The notes beneath the pieces were generated by a model. That model was given only the letters and a program-made list of their open reading frames with translations. It was not told where the DNA came from and did not search any database. From SAR116 cluster bacterium (lineage in GTDB: Bacteria > Pseudomonadota > Alphaproteobacteria > Puniceispirillales > UBA1172): a DNA stretch of 8,561 bases. This document shows, piece after piece, positions 1-5,701 of the stretch. How positions within the stretch are numbered: the first letter of the stretch is position 1; every line of letters starts with the position of its first letter. The translations under genes and the position numbers were made by a program. The stretch covers positions 30,267-38,827 of the forward strand of contig NZIT01000078.1 in NCBI GenBank assembly GCA_002691725.1, in the 5' to 3' direction.

Positions 1-11
1 TTATTCATCAT
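1..11 (-). CDS. Possible 5' end of a leftward gene cut by the window edge
   Basis: On the minus strand a GGAG Shine-Dalgarno-like sequence (complement of 15-18) precedes two adjacent ATG codons (11-9 and 8-6), after which the reading frame runs off the window edge with M-M-N. The second ATG has the better spacing (6 nt). A TATAAA-like -10 element lies at 29-24 on the same strand but is very close to the start. Only three codons are visible, so nothing can be said about the product; the call rests on the ribosome-binding site alone. Confidence 0.3.
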
Positions 12-59
12 TTTCTCCGTATTTTTATAAGAACCAAATGAAAATCTTAACCTTTCAGA

Positions 60-76
60 GCAGATCATTTATCTGC
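60..76. other. Small hairpin in spacer
   Basis: GCAGAT (60-65) and ATCTGC (71-76) form a perfect 6-bp stem around a CATTT loop. There is no T-tract on either side, so it is not a convincing intrinsic terminator. It sits between the possible leftward gene at the edge and the minisatellite. Confidence 0.3.
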
Positions 77-131
77 CCCGCCAGAGGGTCACTCTGCCTC
101 AAACTCTGTGTCCAAAAAACCATCTATAATG

Positions 132-232
132 ACTAATATTGGGACGACTAATGCTGGGATTACTAATACTGGGACAACTAATGCTAGGATTACTAATACT
201 GGGATTATTAATACTGGGACGACCAACGCTGG
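132..232. repeat. 15-bp minisatellite, about 6.7 copies
   Basis: Consensus unit ACTAATRCTGGGAYN is repeated head to tail at 132-146, 147-161, 162-176, 177-191, 192-206, 207-221 and a partial copy at 222-232. Units 1 to 4 alternate between two variants (ending ACG/ACA or ATT), giving a 30-bp higher-order period, so pairs of units may have been duplicated together. As 15 is a multiple of 3, each frame yields a pentapeptide repeat: T-N-x-G-x on the plus strand, P-x-L-V-x or P-S-I-S-N on the minus strand. Long ORFs crossing it on both strands are therefore mostly a by-product of the repeat. No flanking insertion-sequence ends were seen. Confidence 0.9.
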
Positions 233-233
233 C

Positions 234-347
234 TTATATGATGGGGTTTGCCCTGATAAATGCTTTGCCAACAATAAAAGCTTTGCCAGCATCTTGCGCT
301 ATATCGGCAATTTTATCGAGGACCTTTCCCCATACAGCATCACTCAT
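234..347 (-). CDS. Doubtful 37-residue ORF, possible amphipathic peptide
   Basis: ATG at 347-345 opens a 37-codon frame ending in TAA at 236-234, right at the edge of the minisatellite. The peptide starts M-S-D-A-V-W-G-K and has hydrophobic residues spaced as in an amphipathic helix (V-L-x-x-I-x-x-I), then G-K-A-F repeats and a hydrophobic end. Beyond the stop the same frame stays open through the repeat, encoding P-S-I-S-N units up to a TGA; a second minus frame (292-89) encodes P-x-L-V-x units and ends in the acidic D-T-E-F-E-A-E. One reading is a decayed or frame-slipped small gene. No good ribosome-binding site lies upstream and no family is recognised, so this may equally be non-coding. 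Confidence 0.2.
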   Translation of the reverse strand: MSDAVWGKVLDKIADIAQDAGKAFIVGKAFIRANPII

Positions 348-536
348 TTAATTGTGACAGGTGATTTTTCTTCACCCGTTAGACGTCAACTGATACTGAT
401 ATCCCCTATAAAAATAGCATATCTTATTAAGATCATCAGGTAAAGATATCTGCTCCTGCGATAACCCCATAATTATATCGCGGAAACGTAATTTTATGTC
501 AAAAAATGCAGTATCATCTAGGCAATAGGGGATAAG
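348..536. other. Spacer without a supported gene
   Basis: No protein or RNA gene is convincing here. Visible structures are a hairpin-like inverted repeat GGTGA (360-364) / TCACC (372-376) and a weak inverted repeat GCGATA (458-463) / TATCGC (476-481). A plus-strand ORF (108-443) crosses part of this stretch, but its composition is dictated by the minisatellite at its start and it has no ribosome-binding site. Some of this DNA probably holds the promoter of the downstream transporter gene; no clear -35/-10 pair could be chosen. Confidence 0.4.
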
Positions 537-578
537 ATGATGTATGCAATTGCCCTACACACATCAGCACAGTATTGA
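537..578 (+). CDS. Possible 13-codon leader ORF ahead of the transporter gene
   Basis: An AGGGG sequence (527-531) lies 5 nt before tandem ATG codons (537 and 540), which open a 13-codon frame ending in TGA at 576-578. The transporter ATG at 589 has no recognisable Shine-Dalgarno and lies 10 nt after this stop in another frame. The layout would suit translational coupling or reinitiation, but the ORF is so short that chance is a serious alternative. Confidence 0.2.
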   Translation: MMYAIALHTSAQY

Positions 579-588
579 AATCTGACAT

Positions 589-1536
589 ATGACAACACTT
601 CTCGATGACCATCATCACCAGCATGGTAAAGCCGTTTTTTTTATGGTTATTGCGATGATGTTATTACCCGGGCTTGATGCCTTTGCTAAATTGCTTAGCA
701 AAGATATGTCAGCTGGCCAGATTGTCTTTTATCGGTTTTTGTTTCAGGCCAGTATTATGCTTCCTGTCGTTCTCTATCGTAAAGAGCTGATGTTATCGTT
801 ACGCATCAGGCCGCTGATACAATTCATGCGCGGGGTTTTAATCGCCCTGGCCACATTATTTTTCTTCTCAGCTCTGAAATATATGCCAATGGCAGAAAGC
901 ATATCCATTTTCTTTGTTGAGCCTATGATTTTAACGATATTATCGTCTCTATTATTAGGTGAAGTCATCCGCTATCGCCGCATCATTGCCATTATAATTG
1001 GGTTTATCGGGGCGATTATTATCATCCGCCCCAGTTTTGAGATATTTGGCTGGTCAGCGATCTGGCCGCTTTGTGCCGCGGTTTGTTTTGCTCTATATGT
1101 GGTTTTGACGCGCCAGATCAGCGGTCTGGTTGGCGTCTATCCCATGCAATTCACCGCTGGGCTGATGGCCGCTATCGTCATGGCAATCGCCTTATCCGCA
1201 GGCTATCAATTTGACATTGACGTTTTAATGCCATCTTTGCCAGGTGTAGAAACCCTGTGGATGGTTATTGGGCTTGGGATTTTTGCCACTATTGGCCATA
1301 TCTTCCTTGTTAATGCTGTTCGCCATGCCAATGCCAGCTTGCTGGCGCCACTTCAATATCTGGAAATTATTGGCGCAACTATCTTAGGCTATTTCATCTT
1401 TTCTGATCTCCCTGATCAGCAAACGCTGATTGGCATCATCATTATTATTGGGTCAGGAATGTATCTCATGCATCGTGAGCGCATCTCGCGTCAGCGTGAG
1501 CAAAATGAGCCGCAAAACACATCATCATCCCAGTAG
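589..1536 (+). CDS. DMT-superfamily (EamA) inner-membrane transporter
   Basis: This 315-residue protein has the size and pattern of 10-TM drug/metabolite transporters with two tandem EamA domains, roughly residues 15-148 and 155-295. Hydrophobic helices fill nearly the whole chain; Y-R-F-L-F-Q near residue 48 and the half-repeat ends G-A-I-I-I-I-R-P and I-I-I-I-G-S-G-M-Y are family-like. The substrate cannot be inferred; members export amino acids, nucleosides or other metabolites, or import them. The N-terminus is His-rich (D-D-H-H-H-Q-H-G-K) and cytosolic by prediction; the C-terminus is a polar Q/E/S tail. The ATG at 589 lacks a clear ribosome-binding site, so the start is less certain than the gene. 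A short upstream ORF may couple translation. The VOC gene follows after 148 bp and probably has its own translation signals. Confidence 0.9.
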   Translation: MTTLLDDHHHQHGKAVFFMVIAMMLLPGLDAFAKLLSKDMSAGQIVFYRFLFQASIMLPVVLYRKELMLSLRIRPLIQFMRGVLIALATLFFFSALKYMPMAESISIFFVEPMILTILSSLLLGEVIRYRRIIAIIIGFIGAIIIIRPSFEIFGWSAIWPLCAAVCFALYVVLTRQISGLVGVYPMQFTAGLMAAIVMAIALSAGYQFDIDVLMPSLPGVETLWMVIGLGIFATIGHIFLVNAVRHANASLLAPLQYLEIIGATILGYFIFSDLPDQQTLIGIIIIIGSGMYLMHRERISRQREQNEPQNTSSSQ

Positions 1537-1571
1537 CCCATATGAGAAAAATAGCGTAACGATTTCCATGC

Positions 1572-1595
1572 TTCTTTCTGTGATTCTTTCTGTGG
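1572..1595. repeat. 12-bp tandem duplication in spacer
   Basis: TTCTTTCTGTGA (1572-1583) is followed directly by TTCTTTCTGTGG (1584-1595), 11 of 12 bases identical. It lies between the transporter and VOC genes. A TTGACA hexamer follows at 1608-1613, but no good -10 element is found 16-18 bp after it. Confidence 0.6.
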
Positions 1596-1684
1596 TAAGG
1601 CTTTATTTTGACAAAAAATTACCTAAATAAATTGCAGGCAAGAGATTATGCCCTATTCTAAGTGGCATATAAAAGGAGAGACTC

Positions 1685-2164
1685 ATGATCAAAGGGCTAC
1701 ATCACAAAGCTTATCGGTGCAGAAACAGCGAAGAAACGAGACAGTTTTATGAAGACTTTCTGGGGCTTTCGCTTGCTGGTGCATTAGAAATCGAAGAAAC
1801 GAAAACCGGACGTAATACCAAGGTTCTGCATAGTTTCTACCGCATGGATGATGGCTCATTCATCGCATTTTTTGAAGCACCAGATCGGCCATTCACGTTC
1901 ACAGATCACCATGATTACGATCTTCATCTGGCTTTAGAAGTTACCCCTGACGATTTGCATCATATGTTCGAGAAAGGCAAACAAGCAGGCATAGACACAC
2001 GCGGTATTTCAGATCATGGCTTTATTGATTCGATTTATTTCAGAGACCCGAACGGATATGTGGTCGAATTAACCGCCAAAAAACCAGGGCATGATGATCA
2101 TTTGCATCCAAATAACATTAAAGCCAAAGACATTCTTGCAAACTGGACGTCCCAAAATCACTGA
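1685..2164 (+). CDS. VOC-family (glyoxalase/dioxygenase fold) protein
   Basis: A single-domain vicinal-oxygen-chelate protein of 159 residues. The beta-alpha-beta-beta-beta modules are visible: an N-terminal strand G-L-H-H-K-A-Y with F-Y-E-D-F-L-G-L at residues 21-28 (typical Y-x-x-x-L-G), and a second half starting D-L-H-L-A-L-E-V near 79 and ending F-R-D-P-N-G-Y-V-V-E-L at 119-129. Candidate metal ligands are H6 or H7, E64 (F-F-E-A-P), H81 and E128, the usual H/E/H/E pattern of this superfamily. Members include glyoxalases, extradiol dioxygenases, epimerases and resistance proteins; the reaction cannot be chosen from the sequence. A strong AGGAGA lies 5 nt before the ATG, supporting the start. 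The C-terminal tail (residues 132-159) is His/Asn-rich. Confidence 0.9.
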   Translation: MIKGLHHKAYRCRNSEETRQFYEDFLGLSLAGALEIEETKTGRNTKVLHSFYRMDDGSFIAFFEAPDRPFTFTDHHDYDLHLALEVTPDDLHHMFEKGKQAGIDTRGISDHGFIDSIYFRDPNGYVVELTAKKPGHDDHLHPNNIKAKDILANWTSQNH

Positions 2165-2321
2165 ACTGCAATAAAAACCTACGCAAAAGATCAGCCATTA
2201 ATACTTTAATTAATAATTTATTAAAAAAAGTATTATTTTTTGTTGATTTAAGTTATGTTAATTTTCATTATTATTAATTAACAAGTATTTTTATTGATAG
2301 CGGTAGAATTAGGGCTCTGAA
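2165..2321. promoter_or_regulatory. AT-rich spacer, likely promoter region of the secreted repeat protein
   Basis: This 157-bp stretch is far more AT-rich than its surroundings, especially 2196-2300, and consists of TTAATTAAT-like runs. TAATACTTT (2199-2207) and AAAGTATTA (2227-2235) form a perfect 9-bp inverted repeat followed by a T-run, which could end the VOC transcript. A weak promoter candidate is TTGATT (2243-2248) with CATTAT (2266-2271), 17 bp apart. Such DNA is often curved and bound by nucleoid proteins; that is inference only. Confidence 0.4.
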
Positions 2322-3488
2322 ATGATTAGCAAAATGCGTTTCATCATTACTACTGTATCTTGCATGATGGCCACATCGGTATTTGCTGGCGGCCTTCCAA
2401 TTGAAGATAACAGCACCTCACTGGAAAATACAAGCAACGCGATAACCTCAGCTGACGCTTCTTCAGATACGAATGATACGAGCTCACCTCTGAGCGCCGG
2501 GTCTTCATCTGTTAGTGATGTGCCTGAAACTAGCGCAACGTCTGAAGCCGCTGGCGCGAGTAACGATGATAATAACGAAGACGAAGATGGTTTTGACGCC
2601 ATTGAAGACGATCCGCTAATCGTTGATGCCACCGCCATTATGGATGATGACGGTATGGGAGAGGTATCGGTTCAGTGGCAAATGCTGTCCAAGGACGGCG
2701 GCTGGATGAATTTGACAGGCGCGACCCAGCAATCTTTCACCCCTCGGCAAATCCATGTTAGTCATCGTTTGCGCGTGGTCATCACATATGTTGATGGACA
2801 GGGTAATCTGGAAACTTTGATCAGCCCTAGTTCGAGCGAAGTGAAAAATGTCAATGACAAGCCAACTGGCGCCCCTATTCTGCTTGGAAACCCGTTTGAA
2901 GAAGACGCTCTGGTTGTCGATACAAGCACCATTTCAGACGAAGATGGAATTGGCTCATATGAAGTCATCTGGCAAAGATCATCAACAAAAACGAATTGGC
3001 AAACATTTCCAAATGCAACCAGCGAAGTGCTGCGCCTAACGCAGTCGCATGTTGGGTTTTCCTACCGTTCGGTGATTACTTACATGGATAATCAAGGCAC
3101 GCGAGAGATCCTGATTTCCAACCCGTCGGAAACGGTTGCCAATGTTGACGACCCTGTTGAAGGCGAAGTCATTATTGTCGGTAAAGCCCTTGAAGGTTCG
3201 GCATTGTCGGTCACAACATCTGGCGTTTCTGATGAAGACGGAATTGCCAGCCTCTCAGTAAGCTGGGAAGCATCAAATGATGGCCGCACGTGGCGAGCGA
3301 TTGATGGCTCCAACTTTAACCAAATTGCGCTTAATCAGTCGCATGTTGGGCTTCAAATTAGGGCAAAGGCAAGCGTCGTTGATACCTTTGGTGTTGAGAC
3401 GCTGATTTACAGCCAGCCAAGCAATACCGTCAAAAACGTTAATAATAAGCCGAGCGGTTCGATTAACGTTCGCCGCGTTGGCAGCTAA
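2322..3488 (+). CDS. Secreted protein with three 98-residue Ig-like repeats
   Basis: A Sec signal peptide covers residues 1-22 (M-I-S-K-M-R, hydrophobic core, V-F-A then G-G). Residues 30-92 are a Ser/Thr/Asp/Glu-rich linker. Three repeats follow in exact register: D-x-D-G at 108, 206 and 304; the core W at 119, 217 and 315; a second W at 128, 226 and 324; N-V-(N/D)-(D/N) linkers at 176, 274 and 372. Acidic D-E-D-G and N-V-N-D motifs suggest calcium-bound, beta-sandwich Ig/cadherin-like modules of the kind strung together in large bacterial RTX/VCBS-type surface proteins. The chain ends just after the third linker (K-P-S-G-S-I), where a fourth repeat would begin, so it may descend from a longer repeat protein. 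No anchor, RTX nonapeptides or sorting tail are visible. AGGG lies 7-8 nt before the ATG. Periplasmic or surface location and an adhesion or matrix role are inferred. Confidence 0.75.
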   Translation: MISKMRFIITTVSCMMATSVFAGGLPIEDNSTSLENTSNAITSADASSDTNDTSSPLSAGSSSVSDVPETSATSEAAGASNDDNNEDEDGFDAIEDDPLIVDATAIMDDDGMGEVSVQWQMLSKDGGWMNLTGATQQSFTPRQIHVSHRLRVVITYVDGQGNLETLISPSSSEVKNVNDKPTGAPILLGNPFEEDALVVDTSTISDEDGIGSYEVIWQRSSTKTNWQTFPNATSEVLRLTQSHVGFSYRSVITYMDNQGTREILISNPSETVANVDDPVEGEVIIVGKALEGSALSVTTSGVSDEDGIASLSVSWEASNDGRTWRAIDGSNFNQIALNQSHVGLQIRAKASVVDTFGVETLIYSQPSNTVKNVNNKPSGSINVRRVGS

Positions 3489-3512
3489 TCTAGCGCAATC
3501 ATATTAGAAATT

Positions 3513-3538
3513 AAAACAGCCGCTTTTGGCTGTTTTTT
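3513..3538 (+). terminator. Intrinsic terminator of the repeat-protein gene
   Basis: AAAACAGCC (3513-3521) pairs perfectly with GGCTGTTTT (3528-3536) around a GCTTTT loop and runs into a T-tract (3533-3538). It starts 24 bp after the stop codon, so the gene is probably monocistronic. Confidence 0.9.
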
Positions 3539-3556
3539 ATTTATTTCATGTTTTTT

Positions 3557-3607
3557 TGCGAATCGGCTCATATTTGCATTGACACCGATTCGCATTTCAT
3601 GTGTAGT
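3557..3607 (+). promoter_or_regulatory. Promoter with a 10-bp dyad flanking the -35 box
   Basis: TGCGAATCGG (3557-3566) and CCGATTCGCA (3585-3594) form a perfect 10-bp inverted repeat with an 18-bp gap, 28 bp centre to centre. A consensus -35 TTGACA (3579-3584) abuts the right arm; TGTAGT (3602-3607), 17 bp downstream, is an acceptable -10. The right arm thus fills the start of the promoter spacer, as a repressor operator would. ATTCGCAT from the right arm recurs at 3756-3763, just before the ribosome-binding site of the next gene. The implied 5' UTR is about 165 nt. A cruciform or RNA stem is the alternative reading of the dyad. Confidence 0.55.
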
Positions 3608-3778
3608 TTTTTTCAGTATGTTGTATCCAGAGCAAACCATTTCACCATATCTGGTAGGCATCAAAGTTGGTGCTAGAGCAAATACGTCACACTATTTTCA
3701 CGATAATTTCACGTCATGCCTTGCATATACGGCGTCGGCAGATCATCAAATATTCATTCGCATCAGAGGAGAATATCA

Positions 3779-4078
3779 ATGAGCCATATCATTGAACCCC
3801 TTCGGGAAGACGGTAAAGTCATTCCTTTTCGCCATCCTAACAACGATGACCATCTTACCAAGACAAGCACGATAGCCGCCCTTGTCGCCGTCACAATCAT
3901 GCATGACAATTCCATTTCCGCCGAAGATAAATTACTCGAAATCATTGAAAAAAGTGGCGAAGCAGAAGTCTTAAATAACGAAGATGCGTTTTCTGAACTC
4001 GGTTTATGTCATACTGATGAGCCGGTCGACCATTTAACGCCCGTGAATGATAATTCTCATCCAGTGCATCTCATCTAG
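3779..4078 (+). CDS. Hypothetical acidic 99-residue protein
   Basis: No family is recognised. The start is chosen because AGAGGAG (3765-3771) lies 7 nt before ATG 3779; an in-frame ATG at 3716 has no ribosome-binding site. The protein has a basic/polar N-terminus (I-I-E-P-L-R-E-D-G-K-V-I-P-F-R), a short apolar stretch at 30-41 (S-T-I-A-A-L-V-A-V-T-I-M), a helical acidic segment at 48-78 (A-E-D-K-L-L-E-I-I-E-K) and a His/Pro-rich tail with a single Cys at 77. It has no signal peptide and is probably a soluble cytosolic protein. It is flanked by its own promoter/dyad and its own terminator, so it is an independent transcription unit. Confidence 0.75.
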   Translation: MSHIIEPLREDGKVIPFRHPNNDDHLTKTSTIAALVAVTIMHDNSISAEDKLLEIIEKSGEAEVLNNEDAFSELGLCHTDEPVDHLTPVNDNSHPVHLI

Positions 4079-4101
4079 CCTCATTATATGCACTTGATAT
4101 T

Positions 4102-4133
4102 AACCGGTCTGCTTGTCAGGCCGGTTTTTTTTT
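4102..4133 (+). terminator. Strong intrinsic terminator followed by T9G8 tract
   Basis: AACCGGTCTG (4102-4111) pairs with CAGGCCGGTT (4117-4126) through ten pairs, one of them G-U, around a CTTGT loop, followed by T9 (4125-4133). It ends the 99-residue protein gene. The T9 run is followed at once by G8 (4134-4141). Confidence 0.92.
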
Positions 4134-4181
4134 GGGGGGGGTCTCATTTCTGTTTTTCATCTGAATTTACCGCGCTGGTAT

Positions 4182-4211
4182 TTGCGTTATTTATCTCGCT
4201 TATGCTATAAT
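4182..4211 (+). promoter_or_regulatory. Sigma-70-type promoter of the phosphatase gene
   Basis: TTGCGT (4182-4187) and a perfect TATAAT (4206-4211) are 18 bp apart. Transcription would start near 4217, about 10 nt before the AAGGAG at 4228. It lies between the preceding terminator and the phosphatase gene, on the right strand. Confidence 0.75.
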
Positions 4212-4237
4212 CAAACTGTTTTTTTTGAAGGAGTTTT

Positions 4238-4252
4238 ATGGGAAAAGAGTAA
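4238..4252 (+). CDS. Four-codon leader ORF (M-G-K-E-stop)
   Basis: The only good Shine-Dalgarno in the phosphatase 5' UTR, AAGGAG (4228-4233), sits 4 nt before ATG 4238. That ATG opens M-G-K-E and meets TAA then TAG (4250-4255). One codon later, in the same frame, comes ATG 4259, the first usable start of the phosphatase, which has only AGG 2 nt upstream. The arrangement points to initiation at 4238 followed by reinitiation at 4259, or to a gene whose original start was cut off by the stop codons. Either way the ribosome-binding site does not directly serve the main gene. Confidence 0.4.
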   Translation: MGKE

Positions 4253-4258
4253 TAGGAT

Positions 4259-5254
4259 ATGGTTTTATTTCAGGTTGATACTCTTCCCTTTACTGGTTTT
4301 TTGATCATCATAGTCATTCTGGTCCTGGTTATCGTCTTTCTGTTTATAAATATATTTCGGAGAACCAGAGAAACCCAAACATTACATGAACAAATCATTG
4401 CCACCAATAGAGGGCTAGAAATGGTTGTTGATGTGCGTACAAAAAAGCTTCGGCAAGCGAGCAAAGCCATATCTGAATCCATTGATTATGCTAGCCTGCT
4501 TCAGCGCAATCTGCTGCCAACACTGCATCTGCTCGATGAGCAAATTGGTGAAGTTGCTGTTATTTGGCAGCCAAAAGACGTCGTCGGTGGTGATTACTAC
4601 TGGTCTGGACAGATTGGCACCAAACAGGTTTTGGTTGCTATGGATTGCACTGGTCATGGTGTTTCCGGGGTATTAATGACCATGATTGCCCATTCCGCGC
4701 TTGAACAAATCCAATCACATCAAGATGCACTTGTTAATAAGGGAAAACCTGAACCAATCGCAACCCGTATATTACATTTGCTTCATGACTCGGTTTATCG
4801 GCTGCTTCATCAAAGCAAATTTAACCATAAGCTAAATGGCATTGATGCAGGAGTTATTGTTATGGCTGATGATCGCCAAGAGCTAGAGTTTGCTGGTGCG
4901 CATATGGATATGTTTAGTATTTCTCCTGATGGATTAGCGCAACGCCATAAGGGCGATAAATTCTCTTTGGGCTATGGCAGCACCGTGCTTCCATCTTTAC
5001 AAAATCACAAATTTGATATTGATCCGGGTCATATTTTTGCCTTAACAACTGATGGCTTACTATCACAGCCAGGCAGCGAAAAAGCGATAGGGTTTGGTTA
5101 TCAGCGTTTTGTCAATACGTTAAATCAAACAAAAGCAACTTCTCCTGCCAGCATAGCCAAATGTATCATGCGTCAATTAGGGGAATGGCAAGGTCCGGAA
5201 ACCCGCCGCGATGATGTTTTGCTGATCATGTTTCAACCCAGACCATATTCATAA
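4259..5254 (+). CDS. Membrane-anchored SpoIIE/PP2C-type phosphatase, SiaA-like
   Basis: A 331-residue Mn/Mg-dependent serine/threonine phosphatase. Residues 12-33 form one transmembrane helix, 34-72 a charged likely coiled-coil signalling helix, and 73-328 the SpoIIE domain. The domain opens with E-S-I-D-Y-A-S-L-L-Q-R-N-L-L-P, typical of this family. Metal-site motifs are V-G-G-D-Y-Y-W (D112), M-D-C-T-G-H-G (D129), T-T-D-G (D265) and R-R-D-D-V (D318/D319). In Pseudomonas, SiaA dephosphorylates SiaC; the siaB and siaC homologues here face this gene tail to tail, 40 bp away, making SiaC the likely substrate. SiaA proteins as I know them carry a large periplasmic sensor and HAMP domain; this one has almost nothing outside the membrane, so it is either constitutive or driven by a partner. 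The start is uncertain because of the upstream leader ORF. Confidence 0.88.
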   Translation: MVLFQVDTLPFTGFLIIIVILVLVIVFLFINIFRRTRETQTLHEQIIATNRGLEMVVDVRTKKLRQASKAISESIDYASLLQRNLLPTLHLLDEQIGEVAVIWQPKDVVGGDYYWSGQIGTKQVLVAMDCTGHGVSGVLMTMIAHSALEQIQSHQDALVNKGKPEPIATRILHLLHDSVYRLLHQSKFNHKLNGIDAGVIVMADDRQELEFAGAHMDMFSISPDGLAQRHKGDKFSLGYGSTVLPSLQNHKFDIDPGHIFALTTDGLLSQPGSEKAIGFGYQRFVNTLNQTKATSPASIAKCIMRQLGEWQGPETRRDDVLLIMFQPRPYS

Positions 5255-5294
5255 CCGCCTTATGATAGCTAACGCGACCTGATCATATGCTGGC

Positions 5295-5690
5295 TTAGGT
5301 ATCATCCCTTTCGATAATCCTGATATGAAATGGCAATGTAGTGACCTCTTCGGCAATATCCTCAGCAAACTCTTGCATAATGTCATCATCCGAAAGACAG
5401 CGCCATTCTACATGGATTTCATGCCCTTTATTGACTTGCGCCTCAAGCCTGTTTACCACTTCCAAAAGCTGACGGGCTGAGCTGGAATTGAAGTAACTTA
5501 AATTAAAGGTGCAGCGCAACTTGCATCGCGGTTGACTAAAATAGTGATCCAATGCTTCAAATACGGGATCATAAAAGCGGTTAACATCTTCGGGATAAGA
5601 CTCCCCTTCAATTAAAAGAGTTTGGGTATCAGGATTTAGCTCAATACGGGGTGTTCTTAATGTTGCTTCACGAATAAAAAAATCTGTCAT
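5295..5690 (-). CDS. siaC: SiaC-family regulatory phosphoprotein (DUF1987)
   Basis: A small cytosolic switch protein of about 131 residues. Family features are the N-terminal A-T-L-R-T-P-R-I-E-L, G-E-S-Y-P-E-D-V at residues 29-36 and S-Y-F-N-S-S-S-A-R at 65-73. The last aligns with the N-T-S-S segment of Pseudomonas SiaC that carries the phosphorylated Thr68; the matching residue here is Ser69. In that system the SiaB kinase phosphorylates SiaC, the SiaA phosphatase reverses it, and bare SiaC activates the diguanylate cyclase SiaD. ATG 5690 is preferred because the N-terminus then matches the family; a GTG at 5702 that overlaps the siaB stop (TAGTG) would add four residues. It is in an operon with siaB and converges on the phosphatase gene. 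No siaD is nearby, so the output partner is unknown. Confidence 0.88.
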   Translation of the reverse strand: MTDFFIREATLRTPRIELNPDTQTLLIEGESYPEDVNRFYDPVFEALDHYFSQPRCKLRCTFNLSYFNSSSARQLLEVVNRLEAQVNKGHEIHVEWRCLSDDDIMQEFAEDIAEEVTTLPFHIRIIERDDT

Positions 5691-5701
5691 AACAATTCTC
5701 A

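Noticed and set aside
132..232. CRISPR array
   Set aside because: The units are contiguous 15-mers without unique spacers and no cas gene is nearby.
108..443. Plus-strand ORF of 111 codons with T-N-x-G-x repeats
   Set aside because: No ribosome-binding site; the open frame is produced by the 15-bp minisatellite, which opens several frames on both strands, and the rest has no recognisable features.
4113..4304. 63-codon ORF overlapping the terminator and phosphatase promoter
   Set aside because: It begins inside the terminator hairpin, has no ribosome-binding site and runs through the promoter; a chance frame.
5255..5294. Bidirectional terminator between the convergent phosphatase and siaC genes
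   Set aside because: Only ATGATA/TATCAT arms far apart and no T-tract; not convincing.
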